From Pseudomonas sp. ABC1 (GTDB taxonomy: Bacteria; Pseudomonadota; Gammaproteobacteria; Pseudomonadales; Pseudomonadaceae): a stretch of DNA of 64,000 nucleotides. The translations under genes were made by a program, and so were the position numbers. Below are positions 32,755 through 40,860 of the stretch, one piece after another (position 1 is the first letter of the stretch; each line of letters opens with the position of its first letter). Location of the stretch: assembly GCF_013395055.1 (NCBI RefSeq), contig NZ_CP058349.1, positions 3,223,501 to 3,287,500 on the forward strand, read 5' to 3'. A model generated the notes under the pieces. It had not been told where the DNA came from, did not search any database, and was given only the letters and a program-made list of their open reading frames with translations.

Positions 32755-33676
32755 GTTTCTTCCAGAAGGGGTAGAAGTTGAACCATTGGTAAGGGGCATC
32801 CAGGCACTGCTCGCCGAGGCGCCGGGCATAGCGCTGCACCCAGTCGCGGATGACGTCGTCGCGTTCGCGGCGATTCCACTGCACGCGCTCGGCGAAATCC
32901 TCCAGGCGCACCTGGTACTGCCCGTCGATCTTCAGGCAGTGCATCAGGCCGACCCGGCATTGCAGCAAGCCAGCCAGTAGCCAGGGGCCCTGGGGGAAGT
33001 CGGCGGGCTGGCCGAGAAACTCGACCTCGGCGCACCGCCCGCCATGCAAGGGGATGCGGTCGCCGGCGATGGCCAGCCACTCGCCGCGGTCGAGGCGCTC
33101 GGAGAGTTGCAGCATGGTCGCCGGGTCCAGCTCGCTGACCTGGATCAGGCGCAGGTGACTGGCGCCGGCTTCGCCCAGCAGGCGGTTGAAGTGCTGCGCG
33201 TGCTTGGTGTGCACCAGGACATTCATGCGCACCTGTTCGCCCAGTTCGGCCAGGGCGCGGCAGACTTCCAGGTTGCCCAGGTGCGCGCCCACCAGCATCT
33301 GCCCGCGCGCGCCTGCGTGCAGGCGTTCGCGCAAGCCATCGGGGTCGACCAGGGCAATGCGTTCGAGGCCGAGCCGGCCATTCCAGACATCCAGCTTGTC
33401 CAGCAGGATATCGGCGAAGCTGGTGAACTGGCGCAGCACCGTGCGCCTGTCGGGGCGCAGTTCGCGGCGTCCGCTCCAGGCGGCCAGGTTGTGCTGGTAC
33501 TGGCGAATGCTGGCGCGGGCGCGGCGACCGAAGAGGAAGAAATACAGCACGATCAGGTACAGCAGCGGGCTCAGCAGGCGGCGTCCCAACAGGCGTACGG
33601 CGCTGGCGCTGAGCTTCATCAGCAGGAAGCTGCCGCGCTCGCCCTGGCGGGCCCAGTGCCGCGACGGTGCGCTCAC
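32735..33676 (-). CDS. LpxL/HtrB-like lipid acyltransferase
   Basis: A 313-residue inner-membrane protein with one N-terminal helix (LLYLIVLYFFLFG) and the HX4E active-site motif of LpxL-type acyltransferases, H132 to E137 in GAHLGNLEVCRAL. HWARQGERGS at the start and WFNFYPFW at the end are typical of the branch found in APE loci. It may attach an acyl chain, perhaps the polyene itself, to a lipid core. I use the GTG at 33676, which overlaps the glycosyltransferase stop (GTGA) and gives the expected HWA start; ATG 33619 is the alternative. Confidence 0.85.
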   Translation of the reverse strand: MSAPSRHWARQGERGSFLLMKLSASAVRLLGRRLLSPLLYLIVLYFFLFGRRARASIRQYQHNLAAWSGRRELRPDRRTVLRQFTSFADILLDKLDVWNGRLGLERIALVDPDGLRERLHAGARGQMLVGAHLGNLEVCRALAELGEQVRMNVLVHTKHAQHFNRLLGEAGASHLRLIQVSELDPATMLQLSERLDRGEWLAIAGDRIPLHGGRCAEVEFLGQPADFPQGPWLLAGLLQCRVGLMHCLKIDGQYQVRLEDFAERVQWNRRERDDVIRDWVQRYARRLGEQCLDAPYQWFNFYPFWKKHDDASI

Positions 33677-34425
33677 GCGCGCCACCTGCGCCAGAGAATC
33701 CGCGGCGCGCGCGGCAACATGCCGAAGAACAGGGTGGCGTGCATCTTCGAGATTAGCAGGTTGTCGTGCCAGGGGCGGAAGTGCGACAGGCCGTCCTCGG
33801 GGTAGCGCACGCGCACCGGCAGCCAGAGCATGGGCTGCTCGCGCCAGGCCAGGCGCACCAGGATATCGGTGTCGAAATCCATCCGGCAGCCCAGGCGGAC
33901 GCTGTCGGCGAGCGCCAGGGTCGGGGCCAGCGGGTAGAGGCGCAGGCCGCACATGGAGTCGCGGATCTGCAACGACAGGCTGTTGATCCATACCCAGACG
34001 TGGGTCAGGTAGCGGGCGTAGAAGCGCAGGCGCGGGACGCTCCGGTCGTACTCGGGGTAGCCGCAGACCAGTGCCTCGGGCTGTGCCCTGGCGCTGTCGA
34101 GGAACAGCGCGATGTTGTCGAGGTCGTGCTGGCCGTCGGCATCCACTTGCAGCGCATGGCTGAAGCCCTGGCGTGCCGCCTCGCGCATACCGGCCATGAC
34201 CGCCGCACCCTTGCCCTGGTTATGGGGCAGGCGCACGGCGCTGACGTCCGTCCGTTCGGCCAACTGGTCGATGACCGCCGCACAACTGGCCTGTGACGCG
34301 TCGTCCACCAGGATGCAGGGCAGGCCGTAGCCGCGCAGGCGCTCGACCACGCCGGGCAACGGCTGCTCGTGGTTGTAGACCGGGATCACCGCACAGGGCC
34401 GGAACGCCGCCAGGCCATCAGTCAT
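33673..34425 (-). CDS. Family 2 glycosyltransferase
   Basis: A 250-residue GT-A enzyme with CAVIPVYNHEQPL, ILVDDAS, NQGKGAAVMAGM and the metal-binding D95-A-D97 in ALQVDADGQHD. It resembles dolichol-phosphate-sugar synthase-like GT2 enzymes without a membrane tail. In some APE loci the glycosyltransferase and acyltransferase are, from memory, one fused protein; here they are separate but overlap by four bases. It would add a sugar to the lipid core of the product. Start ATG 34425 overlaps the end of the ligase gene by eight bases. Confidence 0.88.
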   Translation of the reverse strand: MTDGLAAFRPCAVIPVYNHEQPLPGVVERLRGYGLPCILVDDASQASCAAVIDQLAERTDVSAVRLPHNQGKGAAVMAGMREAARQGFSHALQVDADGQHDLDNIALFLDSARAQPEALVCGYPEYDRSVPRLRFYARYLTHVWVWINSLSLQIRDSMCGLRLYPLAPTLALADSVRLGCRMDFDTDILVRLAWREQPMLWLPVRVRYPEDGLSHFRPWHDNLLISKMHATLFFGMLPRAPRILWRRWRA

Positions 34426-36085
34426 GCGCCGGCTCCAGCAGGATGCGTCCTGAGGAGCAGGCGGCTTCGCCATTGCGGTAGGCGAAGTAGAGCTTGCCGC
34501 GCGTGGCGTCGAAACGCAGCGTCAGTTGCAGGCGATCGCCAGGGCGCACCAGTTGCTGGAACTTGAGCACTTCCATGCCACCGAAGCGCGGCGGCAGGTC
34601 TGCGATCAGGCGTCGGGCCAGGCGCTGCGCCCAGTCGATCTGCACCACGCCGGGCAGTACCGGGGTGTGCGGAAAGTGCCCGGAGAAGTGCGCGAGGTCC
34701 AGCGGTATGGGCAGCTCCAGGCGCCATTCGCCGTCCACTTCTTCGACCGTCAGCGGTTCGCTGTGCCGTGGGCGCGGGGCTGCGAGCAGCGCCTCGATCT
34801 GCGCCTGCGGCAGCTTGCCCTGGCTGTTGCCCGGCAGTTCATCCAGCAGGCGCCAGCGGCGTGGCAGGGCGATGGGCTCGCAGTACTCGGCCAGGTGGCG
34901 GCGCAGGGTGTCGGTGACGGTGCGCCGACCCTGGTTGCGCAGGGCGTGCACGCCGGTTGGGCTCAGGGCCAGCAGCGCCCCGAGGAAGGCACGGCCTTCC
35001 TGCACGACGCCGAGGCGCGCATCGCTCACCCAGGCATGGCTGCACAGCGCTTGCTCCAGCATGGGCAGCGAGATGCGTTTTTCTTCCAGTTTGACGATGC
35101 GGTCCAGCCGCCCGTGCAGGAGGAAGCGTCCATCGTCGAGCAGTTCGGCGGCATCCATGCTCTGTTCGACATGGCCGCTGGGCAGGTAGGGCGAGGCGAT
35201 GCGCAGGGCGCCCTGGTCATCCAGGCTCAGTTCGATGTCGGCGAAGGGTTGCCAGCTCGCGCTGCCCTGGCGCCATCCGATGCCGCCGGTCTCGGAACTG
35301 CCGTAGATCTCGCTGGGCCACTGGCCCAGGCGGCGGGCCAGGGTTTGCGCGACCGCTGTCGGTAAGGCGCCGCCGGAGGAGAACACCTTGCGCACCCGGG
35401 CCAGCGCCGGCCAGTCGAGGTTGTCGCCCATGCGCTTGAGCAGGGCCGGGCTGGTGATCCAGGCGAAGTCCGCCAGGCCGAGGCTTTCGCGTTGCAGGTC
35501 TTCGGGGAACGGCAGTGCCTTGCGCCAGATGCCACGGCCGGCGCTCAGCGGCCAGAGGATGCGGAACAGCAGGCCATAGATATGCTGGGCGGCCACGCTG
35601 CCGAGCAGGATCGACTGGCCAAGTTCTGCGCCCCACAGGTTTTCCAGGGCCTGCACCTCGTTGTGCAGTTGGCGCAGGGTCTTCTCGATCAGCTTGGCTT
35701 CGCCGCTGGAGCCGGAGGTGCACAGGGTCAGTCGACAGGTGTCGAGGTCCAGCTGCGCGGCTTCCAGGGGCGTTCCGCCCTCCAGGCCGTCCAGCGTGTC
35801 CAGCCACAGGTCGACCTGGCTGTCCAGGCGCTGGCGCGTGCTGGGCTGGGCATCGCCCGGCAACAGCACCTGGACACCGGCGCGCCAGGCGCCGAACAGT
35901 GCCGTGGCCAGCTCCGCGCCATCGTCCAGGTACAGTGCCAGGCGTTGTACGCCTCGTGCTTGCAAGGCACCGGCCAGCGCCAGCGAGCGGGCCTGCCAGT
36001 CTGCGTGGGTGAGGCGCGGGGCCAGTGCCACGACGCGCTCGGGGTCGCCTTGCAGCAGTAGCTCGGCGGGGGCGAGCCAGTTCAT
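34418..36085 (-). CDS. apeHI: Acyl-ACP ligase fused to hotdog dehydratase (ApeH-ApeI)
   Basis: A 555-residue two-domain protein. Residues 1-440 are an adenylate-forming ligase: P-loop TSGSSGEAK (123-131), YGSSETG (261-267), GRLDRIVKLEEKRIS and the catalytic lysine K424 in GNSQGKLPQ. Residues 445-555 are a hotdog dehydratase with FSGHFPHTPVLPGVVQIDW (H470), the FabZ-type motif. The ligase should load the aryl acid on ACP; the dehydratase should pair with ApeP. In the E. coli-type locus these are two genes, as far as I recall. Start ATG 36085 has AAGGAG six bases upstream and overlaps the next gene by four bases. Confidence 0.88.
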   Translation of the reverse strand: MNWLAPAELLLQGDPERVVALAPRLTHADWQARSLALAGALQARGVQRLALYLDDGAELATALFGAWRAGVQVLLPGDAQPSTRQRLDSQVDLWLDTLDGLEGGTPLEAAQLDLDTCRLTLCTSGSSGEAKLIEKTLRQLHNEVQALENLWGAELGQSILLGSVAAQHIYGLLFRILWPLSAGRGIWRKALPFPEDLQRESLGLADFAWITSPALLKRMGDNLDWPALARVRKVFSSGGALPTAVAQTLARRLGQWPSEIYGSSETGGIGWRQGSASWQPFADIELSLDDQGALRIASPYLPSGHVEQSMDAAELLDDGRFLLHGRLDRIVKLEEKRISLPMLEQALCSHAWVSDARLGVVQEGRAFLGALLALSPTGVHALRNQGRRTVTDTLRRHLAEYCEPIALPRRWRLLDELPGNSQGKLPQAQIEALLAAPRPRHSEPLTVEEVDGEWRLELPIPLDLAHFSGHFPHTPVLPGVVQIDWAQRLARRLIADLPPRFGGMEVLKFQQLVRPGDRLQLTLRFDATRGKLYFAYRNGEAACSSGRILLEPAHD

Positions 36086-36627
36086 GCGAATCTCCTTACA
36101 CGTTGGCGTACCAGCCACTCGACAGCGAACAGCAGCCCCATCAGGGCATAGGAAATCAGCCCGGTGTACAGCGTCCACCAGCTCAGTGGCGCCCACAGGG
36201 CCAGGGCGATCACGGCCATGCCGTTGAGCAGGAAGAACAGCGCCCAGACCTGTGTCACCCGGCGCGTGTAGCGCACGGCGACCTCGGGCAGTTCCGGCTC
36301 GCTCAGGCGGGCCATGCGCTCGACCAGTGGCGGCCCGAAGCGCAGCGACAGGCTGAACAGTGCCAGCAGCAGGCCACTGACCAGCACCGGGTACCAGCGC
36401 AGCAGGGCCGGTTCGTCCAGCAGCCCGAGGAGCAGGCAGAAGGCCAGTGCGCAGAGGCTCATCCAGCGATTGCCCGGCTTGCCCAGGCTACTCAGGCTGC
36501 GTACCAGCCACAGGCCACCGAGCAGCAGGGCGAACAGGCGCGGCGACAGGTGCTCCATGCCGAAGTACACGGCGAAGGGGTAGAGCACACCGACCAGGGC
36601 CAGCAGCAGGACGAGCAGGCGTGGCAT
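36082..36627 (-). CDS. COG4648-type membrane protein of the APE locus (ApeG-like)
   Basis: A 181-residue integral membrane protein with about five hydrophobic segments (starting LLVLLLALVGVLYPFAVYFG) and a conserved-looking loop LSEPELPEVAVRYTRRVTQVWALFFL. APE loci regularly carry such a protein between the ACPs and the ligase; its function is unknown, perhaps a membrane scaffold or flippase part. It ends with ATGA overlap to the ligase-dehydratase gene and starts four bases after the second ACP gene. Confidence 0.83.
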   Translation of the reverse strand: MPRLLVLLLALVGVLYPFAVYFGMEHLSPRLFALLLGGLWLVRSLSSLGKPGNRWMSLCALAFCLLLGLLDEPALLRWYPVLVSGLLLALFSLSLRFGPPLVERMARLSEPELPEVAVRYTRRVTQVWALFFLLNGMAVIALALWAPLSWWTLYTGLISYALMGLLFAVEWLVRQRVRRFA

Positions 36628-36631
36628 CGGT

Positions 36632-36895
36632 TCAGTTCGACGTCGTGTCGGTGTTGACCAGGCGATACACCGCTTCGACCACGTCGGACACGGTCCGCAC
36701 GGCCTTGAACTCTTCGGCGGCCAGCTTGCGACCGGTCTGGCGCTTGATGTGGTCGATCAGGTCGACCGCGTCGATGCTGTCGATCTCCAGGTCCTGGTAC
36801 AGGTTGGCGTCCAGGGTCACGCGCTCGGGAGGCAGCTCGAACAACTGCACCAGTGCGCCTTGCAGCGTGGCGAAAATCTCTTCACGGCTCTGCAT
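36632..36895 (-). CDS. apeF: Acyl carrier protein (ApeF-like)
   Basis: An 87-residue ACP with phosphopantetheine site S40 in LEIDSIDAVDLIDHI. The ATG at 36895 has GAGGAG upstream; a longer in-frame start would run into the gap. It is the second of two tandem ACPs, ten bases after the first; APE systems use two ACPs, possibly one for the aryl chain and one for another acyl group. Confidence 0.9.
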   Translation of the reverse strand: MQSREEIFATLQGALVQLFELPPERVTLDANLYQDLEIDSIDAVDLIDHIKRQTGRKLAAEEFKAVRTVSDVVEAVYRLVNTDTTSN

Positions 36896-36905
36896 CGGGG
36901 GCTCC

Positions 36906-37166
36906 TCAGGCGTTCTGACGCTCGGCAACGAAGGCTGCCAGGCTGCTCACGTTGGCGAAATGCTTGCGGGTGTCCTTGGCTTCGGCGTCGATCTTGATGC
37001 CGAAACGCTTCTGGATGGCGAGGCCCAGTTCCAGGGCGTCCACCGAGTCCAGGCCGAGGCCTTCGCCGAACAGGGTGAGGTCGGCGGCGATGTCCTCGGC
37101 GGTCATGTCTTCCAGGCCGAGGGCGTCGATGATCAGGTTCTTGATTTCAAGCTGCAGATCGCTCAT
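36906..37166 (-). CDS. apeE: Acyl carrier protein (ApeE-like)
   Basis: An 86-residue ACP with phosphopantetheine site S41 in EGLGLDSVDALELGLAI. Its start lies 20 bases inside the end of the acyltransferase gene, so translation is coupled. Assignment to ApeE rather than ApeF rests on order in the locus. Confidence 0.9.
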   Translation of the reverse strand: MSDLQLEIKNLIIDALGLEDMTAEDIAADLTLFGEGLGLDSVDALELGLAIQKRFGIKIDAEAKDTRKHFANVSSLAAFVAERQNA

Positions 37167-37956
37167 CTGTTGCGAGCTCCTTTATGAAGTGGTTGTGCAG
37201 GTGTTCATTGAGACGGCGCGAGGCGATGGGCAAGGGAGCCTGCTCGGTGAAGCGGCTCGGGTCGATGTCTTCGCCGACGCGCAGGCGGAAATGGAAACGC
37301 CTGGCGGGGATGCTGTACCAGGGCTCGGCCTTGGTCAGTGTGGTGGGGGTGACCGTGATGACCACGGGTGTCACCACCCTGGCGCCACGCACGGCGATGG
37401 CTGCTGCGCCGCGATGGAACTCGGGGTTCTGGCCGGGCGTGGTGCGGGTACCCTCGGGGAATACCACCAGGGTTTCGCCGTCCTGCAGGGCGCCTGCGGC
37501 CTTGTCGAGCATGTCCAGGCTGCCGTCGTTGCTGATGTAGCCGGCGGCGCGGATCGGGCCGCGCATGCAGGGGTTGTCCCACAGGCTCTGCTTGACCACG
37601 CAATTGGAGTCGCGGATGAAGGCGATCAGCATCACCACGTCGATCAGCGAGGGATGGTTGGCGATCACCAGTTGGCCCGGTCGGCCAAGGCGCTCGATGC
37701 CTTGCACTTCGTAGGTGAAGGTGCCGCTGTGGTACATGAAGCGGGCGAACAGCAGGAACACCCGGCTCACGGTCGCGCGTGCGCGGCGCCGGTGCGCCAG
37801 GGCATCGCCGGGCAACAAGGCGAGCAGGGGGAATATGATCACGCGCAGGAGAAAGCCGCCCACGCCGAACAGGGTGAAGCTGACTGCCGTGGTGAGCAGG
37901 CGCCACAGGAAGGGCGGATTGTAGTCGCTCAGCCCTTGCTGCATGACCAGACCCAT
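37147..37956 (-). CDS. PlsC-type 1-acylglycerol-phosphate acyltransferase-like protein (ApeD-like)
   Basis: A 269-residue membrane-associated acyltransferase. The HX4D motif is H101-PSLI-D106 (ANHPSLIDVVML) and FPEGTRTTPG follows near residue 166. An N-terminal hydrophobic region (LLTTAVSFTLFGVGGFLLRV) anchors it. In APE loci such enzymes are thought to build the lipid that carries the polyene. Two starts are possible, ATG 37956 and ATG 37944; both overlap the ApeC-like gene. Confidence 0.87.
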   Translation of the reverse strand: MGLVMQQGLSDYNPPFLWRLLTTAVSFTLFGVGGFLLRVIIFPLLALLPGDALAHRRRARATVSRVFLLFARFMYHSGTFTYEVQGIERLGRPGQLVIANHPSLIDVVMLIAFIRDSNCVVKQSLWDNPCMRGPIRAAGYISNDGSLDMLDKAAGALQDGETLVVFPEGTRTTPGQNPEFHRGAAAIAVRGARVVTPVVITVTPTTLTKAEPWYSIPARRFHFRLRVGEDIDPSRFTEQAPLPIASRRLNEHLHNHFIKELATDERSAA

Positions 37957-38651
37957 TTACGGTGTTTCCAGTGATGTTCGAGGCGCGACTGCCTTCCGTG
38001 CAGGGCGCGCAGCAGGTTTATGGCGTGGGGCCATTGCGACACGGATGGGGTGTCGTTGCCCGGTTCGAGTTGCAGGCTCCACTGATCGCCCGGTTTCAAC
38101 AGCAGGGCGAGGGCATAGGAAAAGGGCACGTCGTCTATATAGGGGCGGTACAGCGCGGGCGGCGTTTCCTCGGCGATCACCAGCAGCACGGCTGGCGCGC
38201 CTTCGGCCAGCAGGCCGGTGGCTTCCAGCATGGCTTGTTCCAGCCCGTCGCCCTCGGCGGCCATGGCGGTCATCTCGCTGCTGTCGCCCCGCAGGATCGA
38301 CCACAGTCCGATGATGGCGTTATGCACCGAGAGGCTGAACTGGGTCGGGGAGAGGGCTTCGCCCCGTGCCAGTTCCTGGATCAGTTCGAGGGTGCGTGGG
38401 GTCTCCCCGTGGCGCGAGGCGAATACCAGCGGCAGGGCCGGATAGGATTCGGCCAGGGGCCAGGCGATATGGCAGACCATGCGCGCCAGTCGACTGAGGC
38501 GGCGGCGTTGCATGGCGGGCAGGAAGCTCACGGCGGGTTGCTGCTGCTCGTCATCGACAATGGGCTGGGGCGAGGCGCACCAGTCGGCCCACGCATCGGC
38601 GCTGTCCAGGCCGGGCGCCCAGGCGTTCCATTGATCTATGCTGAAATTCAT
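37929..38651 (-). CDS. apeC: Chain-length-factor-like ketosynthase partner (ApeC)
   Basis: A 240-residue protein of the Ketoacyl-synt_2 type, about half a ketosynthase, recognised by FSIDQWNAWAPGL, PAMQRRRLSRLARM, VFASRHGETPRTLELIQ and SLSVHNAIIGLWSI. It has no Cys-His-His set. In characterised APE systems ApeC pairs with ApeO to form the elongating KS-CLF. It is the first gene of the long minus-strand operon; start ATG 38651. The better-known order places it with the ACPs and acyltransferases as here. Confidence 0.88.
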   Translation of the reverse strand: MNFSIDQWNAWAPGLDSADAWADWCASPQPIVDDEQQQPAVSFLPAMQRRRLSRLARMVCHIAWPLAESYPALPLVFASRHGETPRTLELIQELARGEALSPTQFSLSVHNAIIGLWSILRGDSSEMTAMAAEGDGLEQAMLEATGLLAEGAPAVLLVIAEETPPALYRPYIDDVPFSYALALLLKPGDQWSLQLEPGNDTPSVSQWPHAINLLRALHGRQSRLEHHWKHRKWVWSCSKG

Positions 38652-38747
38652 CACGTGAAGAGCCCCGCCCCCTGGGCGTGATGATCCGGCCCCAAATGAT
38701 GGAAATCGAATCGAACGGTGGAAACATGCTGTCATTGCGAACTGCGC

Positions 38748-38753
38748 ATTATA
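38748..38753 (-). promoter_or_regulatory. Putative sigma-70 -10 element for the APE operon
   Basis: On the minus strand this is a perfect TATAAT, about 100 bases before the apeC start. No good -35 box lies 16-18 bases upstream, so an activator may be needed. The surrounding 195-bp gap (38652-38846) between apeC and rnt is the only sizeable space at the head of the operon. Confidence 0.42.
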
Positions 38754-38846
38754 TCCGCACAGAATGTTTCACCATAGCCTGTAGTGCACTTGAATATCGC
38801 TTCGCATTCAGGCCGCGCAGGGCGGGGCGGCCCTGGCGGTCACGTG

Positions 38847-39518
38847 CTATTCGTCGAACTCTTCCCAGCCGCCCATTTCCTTCCAGCGATTGACGATGCC
38901 GCAGAACAGCTCGGCGGTCTTTTCCGTGTCATAGCGGGCCGAGTGGGCTTCGCGTCCGTCGAAGTCCATGCCTGCCGCCTGGCAGGCCTTGGCCAGCACC
39001 GTCTGACCGTAGGCCAGGCCGCCGAGGGTGGCGGTGTCGAAGCTGGAGAACGGATGGAAGGGGTTGCGCTTGATGTCGCAGCGGGCGATGGCCGCGTTGA
39101 GGAAGCCCAGGTCGAAGCTGCTGTTGTGCCCGACCAGTACGGCCCGTTTGCAGCCGCTGGACTTCACGGCCTTGCGCACGCTACGGAAGATCTCCCCGAG
39201 GGCATGTTCTTCGGAAACCGCCATGCGCAACGGGTGGTCGAGCTTGATGCCGGTGAACTCCAGCGCAGCTTGCTCGATATTGGCGCCGGCGAAGGGTTCC
39301 ACGCGGAAGAACAGGGTTTCCTGCGGGTAGAGCAGGCCTTGCTCATCCATGCCGATAGGCACGGCGGCGATTTCCAGCAACGCGTCGGTGGCGCAGTTGA
39401 AGCCGCCGGTCTCGACATCCACCACCACCGGCAGGAAGCCGCGGAAGCGTTGCGCCATGGGCGAACGGGGCTTGCCCGAGTGCCCTTCGAATTCGTCCTC
39501 GAACTGATCGCCGCTCAT
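38847..39518 (-). CDS. rnt: Ribonuclease T
   Basis: A 223-residue DEDD-family 3'-5' exoribonuclease that trims tRNA and other stable RNA ends. The active-site residues are in VVDVETGGFN, HNSSFDLGFL and HSARYDTEKTAEL. The ATG at 39518 overlaps the pyrC stop (ATGA), which sets the start. The rnt-pyrC-motY-argG neighbourhood equals that of P. aeruginosa as I remember it. Confidence 0.96.
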   Translation of the reverse strand: MSGDQFEDEFEGHSGKPRSPMAQRFRGFLPVVVDVETGGFNCATDALLEIAAVPIGMDEQGLLYPQETLFFRVEPFAGANIEQAALEFTGIKLDHPLRMAVSEEHALGEIFRSVRKAVKSSGCKRAVLVGHNSSFDLGFLNAAIARCDIKRNPFHPFSSFDTATLGGLAYGQTVLAKACQAAGMDFDGREAHSARYDTEKTAELFCGIVNRWKEMGGWEEFDE

Positions 39519-40558
39519 GCTTGGGCCTCCAGGCGCCAGTGCAGGGTTTCGCCCGCGCGCAGCGGGATGATGCGTTGCTCGCCGAAGGGCAGGCTGTCCG
39601 GCAGTGTCCATTCCTCGCGACGCAGGGTGACGTGCTCGGTGTTGCGTGGCAGGCCGTAGAAGTCCGGGCCATGGAAACTGGCGAAGGCCTCCAGACGCTC
39701 CAGTGCGTTGCGCTGCTCGAAGGCCTGGGCGTACAGCTCGATCGCGCTGTAGGCGGTGTAGCAACCGGCGCAGCCGCAGGCACTTTCCTTGGCATGCTGG
39801 GCGTGGGGGGCCGAGTCGGTGCCGAGGAAGAACTTCGGGTTGCCGCTGGTGGCAGCGTCGAGCAGGGCTTCCTGATGGGTGTTGCGCTTGAGTACTGGCA
39901 GGCAATAGAAGTGCGGGCGAATGCCGCCGACCAGCAGGTGGTTGCGGTTGTAGAGCAAGTGGTGCGCAGTGATGGTGGCGCCGACATTGGCCGGAGCCTC
40001 CTTGACGAACTGCGCGGCGTCCCCGGTGGTGATGTGCTCGAAGACGATCTTCAGGCCGGGGAAGCGCTGCACGACCTGGGTCAGTTGCTCGTCGATGAAG
40101 TGCTTCTCGCGGTCGAAGATGTCGATCTCGTTGCGTGTCACTTCGCCGTGCACCAGCAGCGGCAGGCCGACTTCGGCCATGGCTTCCAGGGTCGGGAAGA
40201 TGTTTTCCAGGCGGGTCACGCCCGACGACGAGTTGGTGGTGGCGCCCGCCGGATAGAGCTTGGCAGCGTGGACGAAGCCACTGGCCTTCGCCTGGCGGAC
40301 GTCTTCGGGGCTGGTGGCGTCGGTCAGGTAGAGCACCATCAGTGGTTCGAAGCGGCTGCCCTGTGGGCGCGCGGCGAGGATGCGTTCCCGGTAGGCGGTG
40401 GCTTCGTCCCGGTTGCGCACCGGCGGCAGCAGGTTGGGCATGACGATCGCGCGGGCGAACTGCTTCGCGGCATCGGCCACAGTATGGGCCAGGGCTGCGC
40501 CGTCGCGCAGGTGGATATGCCAGTCGTCGGGGCGTACCAGGGTGATTCGGTCTTGCAT
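39515..40558 (-). CDS. pyrC: Dihydroorotase
   Basis: A 347-residue zinc enzyme of pyrimidine synthesis that interconverts carbamoyl aspartate and dihydroorotate. Metal ligands are in WHIHLRDG, the lysine to be carbamylated is in AAKLYPAGATTNS, and GTDSAPHA holds the catalytic aspartate. Length equals the Pseudomonas form. I start at ATG 40558 (MQDRITLVRPDDWH) by family comparison; an in-frame ATG lies six codons upstream. Confidence 0.96.
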   Translation of the reverse strand: MQDRITLVRPDDWHIHLRDGAALAHTVADAAKQFARAIVMPNLLPPVRNRDEATAYRERILAARPQGSRFEPLMVLYLTDATSPEDVRQAKASGFVHAAKLYPAGATTNSSSGVTRLENIFPTLEAMAEVGLPLLVHGEVTRNEIDIFDREKHFIDEQLTQVVQRFPGLKIVFEHITTGDAAQFVKEAPANVGATITAHHLLYNRNHLLVGGIRPHFYCLPVLKRNTHQEALLDAATSGNPKFFLGTDSAPHAQHAKESACGCAGCYTAYSAIELYAQAFEQRNALERLEAFASFHGPDFYGLPRNTEHVTLRREEWTLPDSLPFGEQRIIPLRAGETLHWRLEAQA

Positions 40559-40860
40559 CGGGAGTTTCCAGGCCATGGAGCGTGGGCGAATGCTACCGGA
40601 AAATGGGGTGCGCGGCTGCACGCGCTCGGTTTTGAGGTGAGGCTATTGTGTCTATGAAGGTTGAGGCCGGATTGGCAATGTTGTCTGGCTTTTTGCATAC
40701 GCTCCCCGCGAGCACAGCGCAGTTGCCCTTTCGGTCGGTATGTGCCGCTGTCATGCATGCCGTGCCCGACTTGCGGGAAGGCGGCGAAGAAATACGCCCC
40801 TCAAGTTTCTCCCCGTCGCACCGATACTCCCATTGAATGCCGTTTTCCGTGGAGCCTGCC
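40559..40860. other. Divergent gap between pyrC and motY
   Basis: About 300 bp. Holds a truncated member of the intergenic repeat seen at 9868 and 10310, and must carry promoters for both neighbouring genes. I see no gene or clear operator. Confidence 0.55.
40655..40702 (+). repeat. Truncated intergenic repeat, copy C
   Basis: TGAAGGTTGAGGCCGGATTG and TGTTGTCTGGCTTTTTGCAT match, with a few changes, the beginnings of copies A (9868) and B (10500, minus strand); the match fades after the TACGC block, so only about 50 bases remain. Confidence 0.5.
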
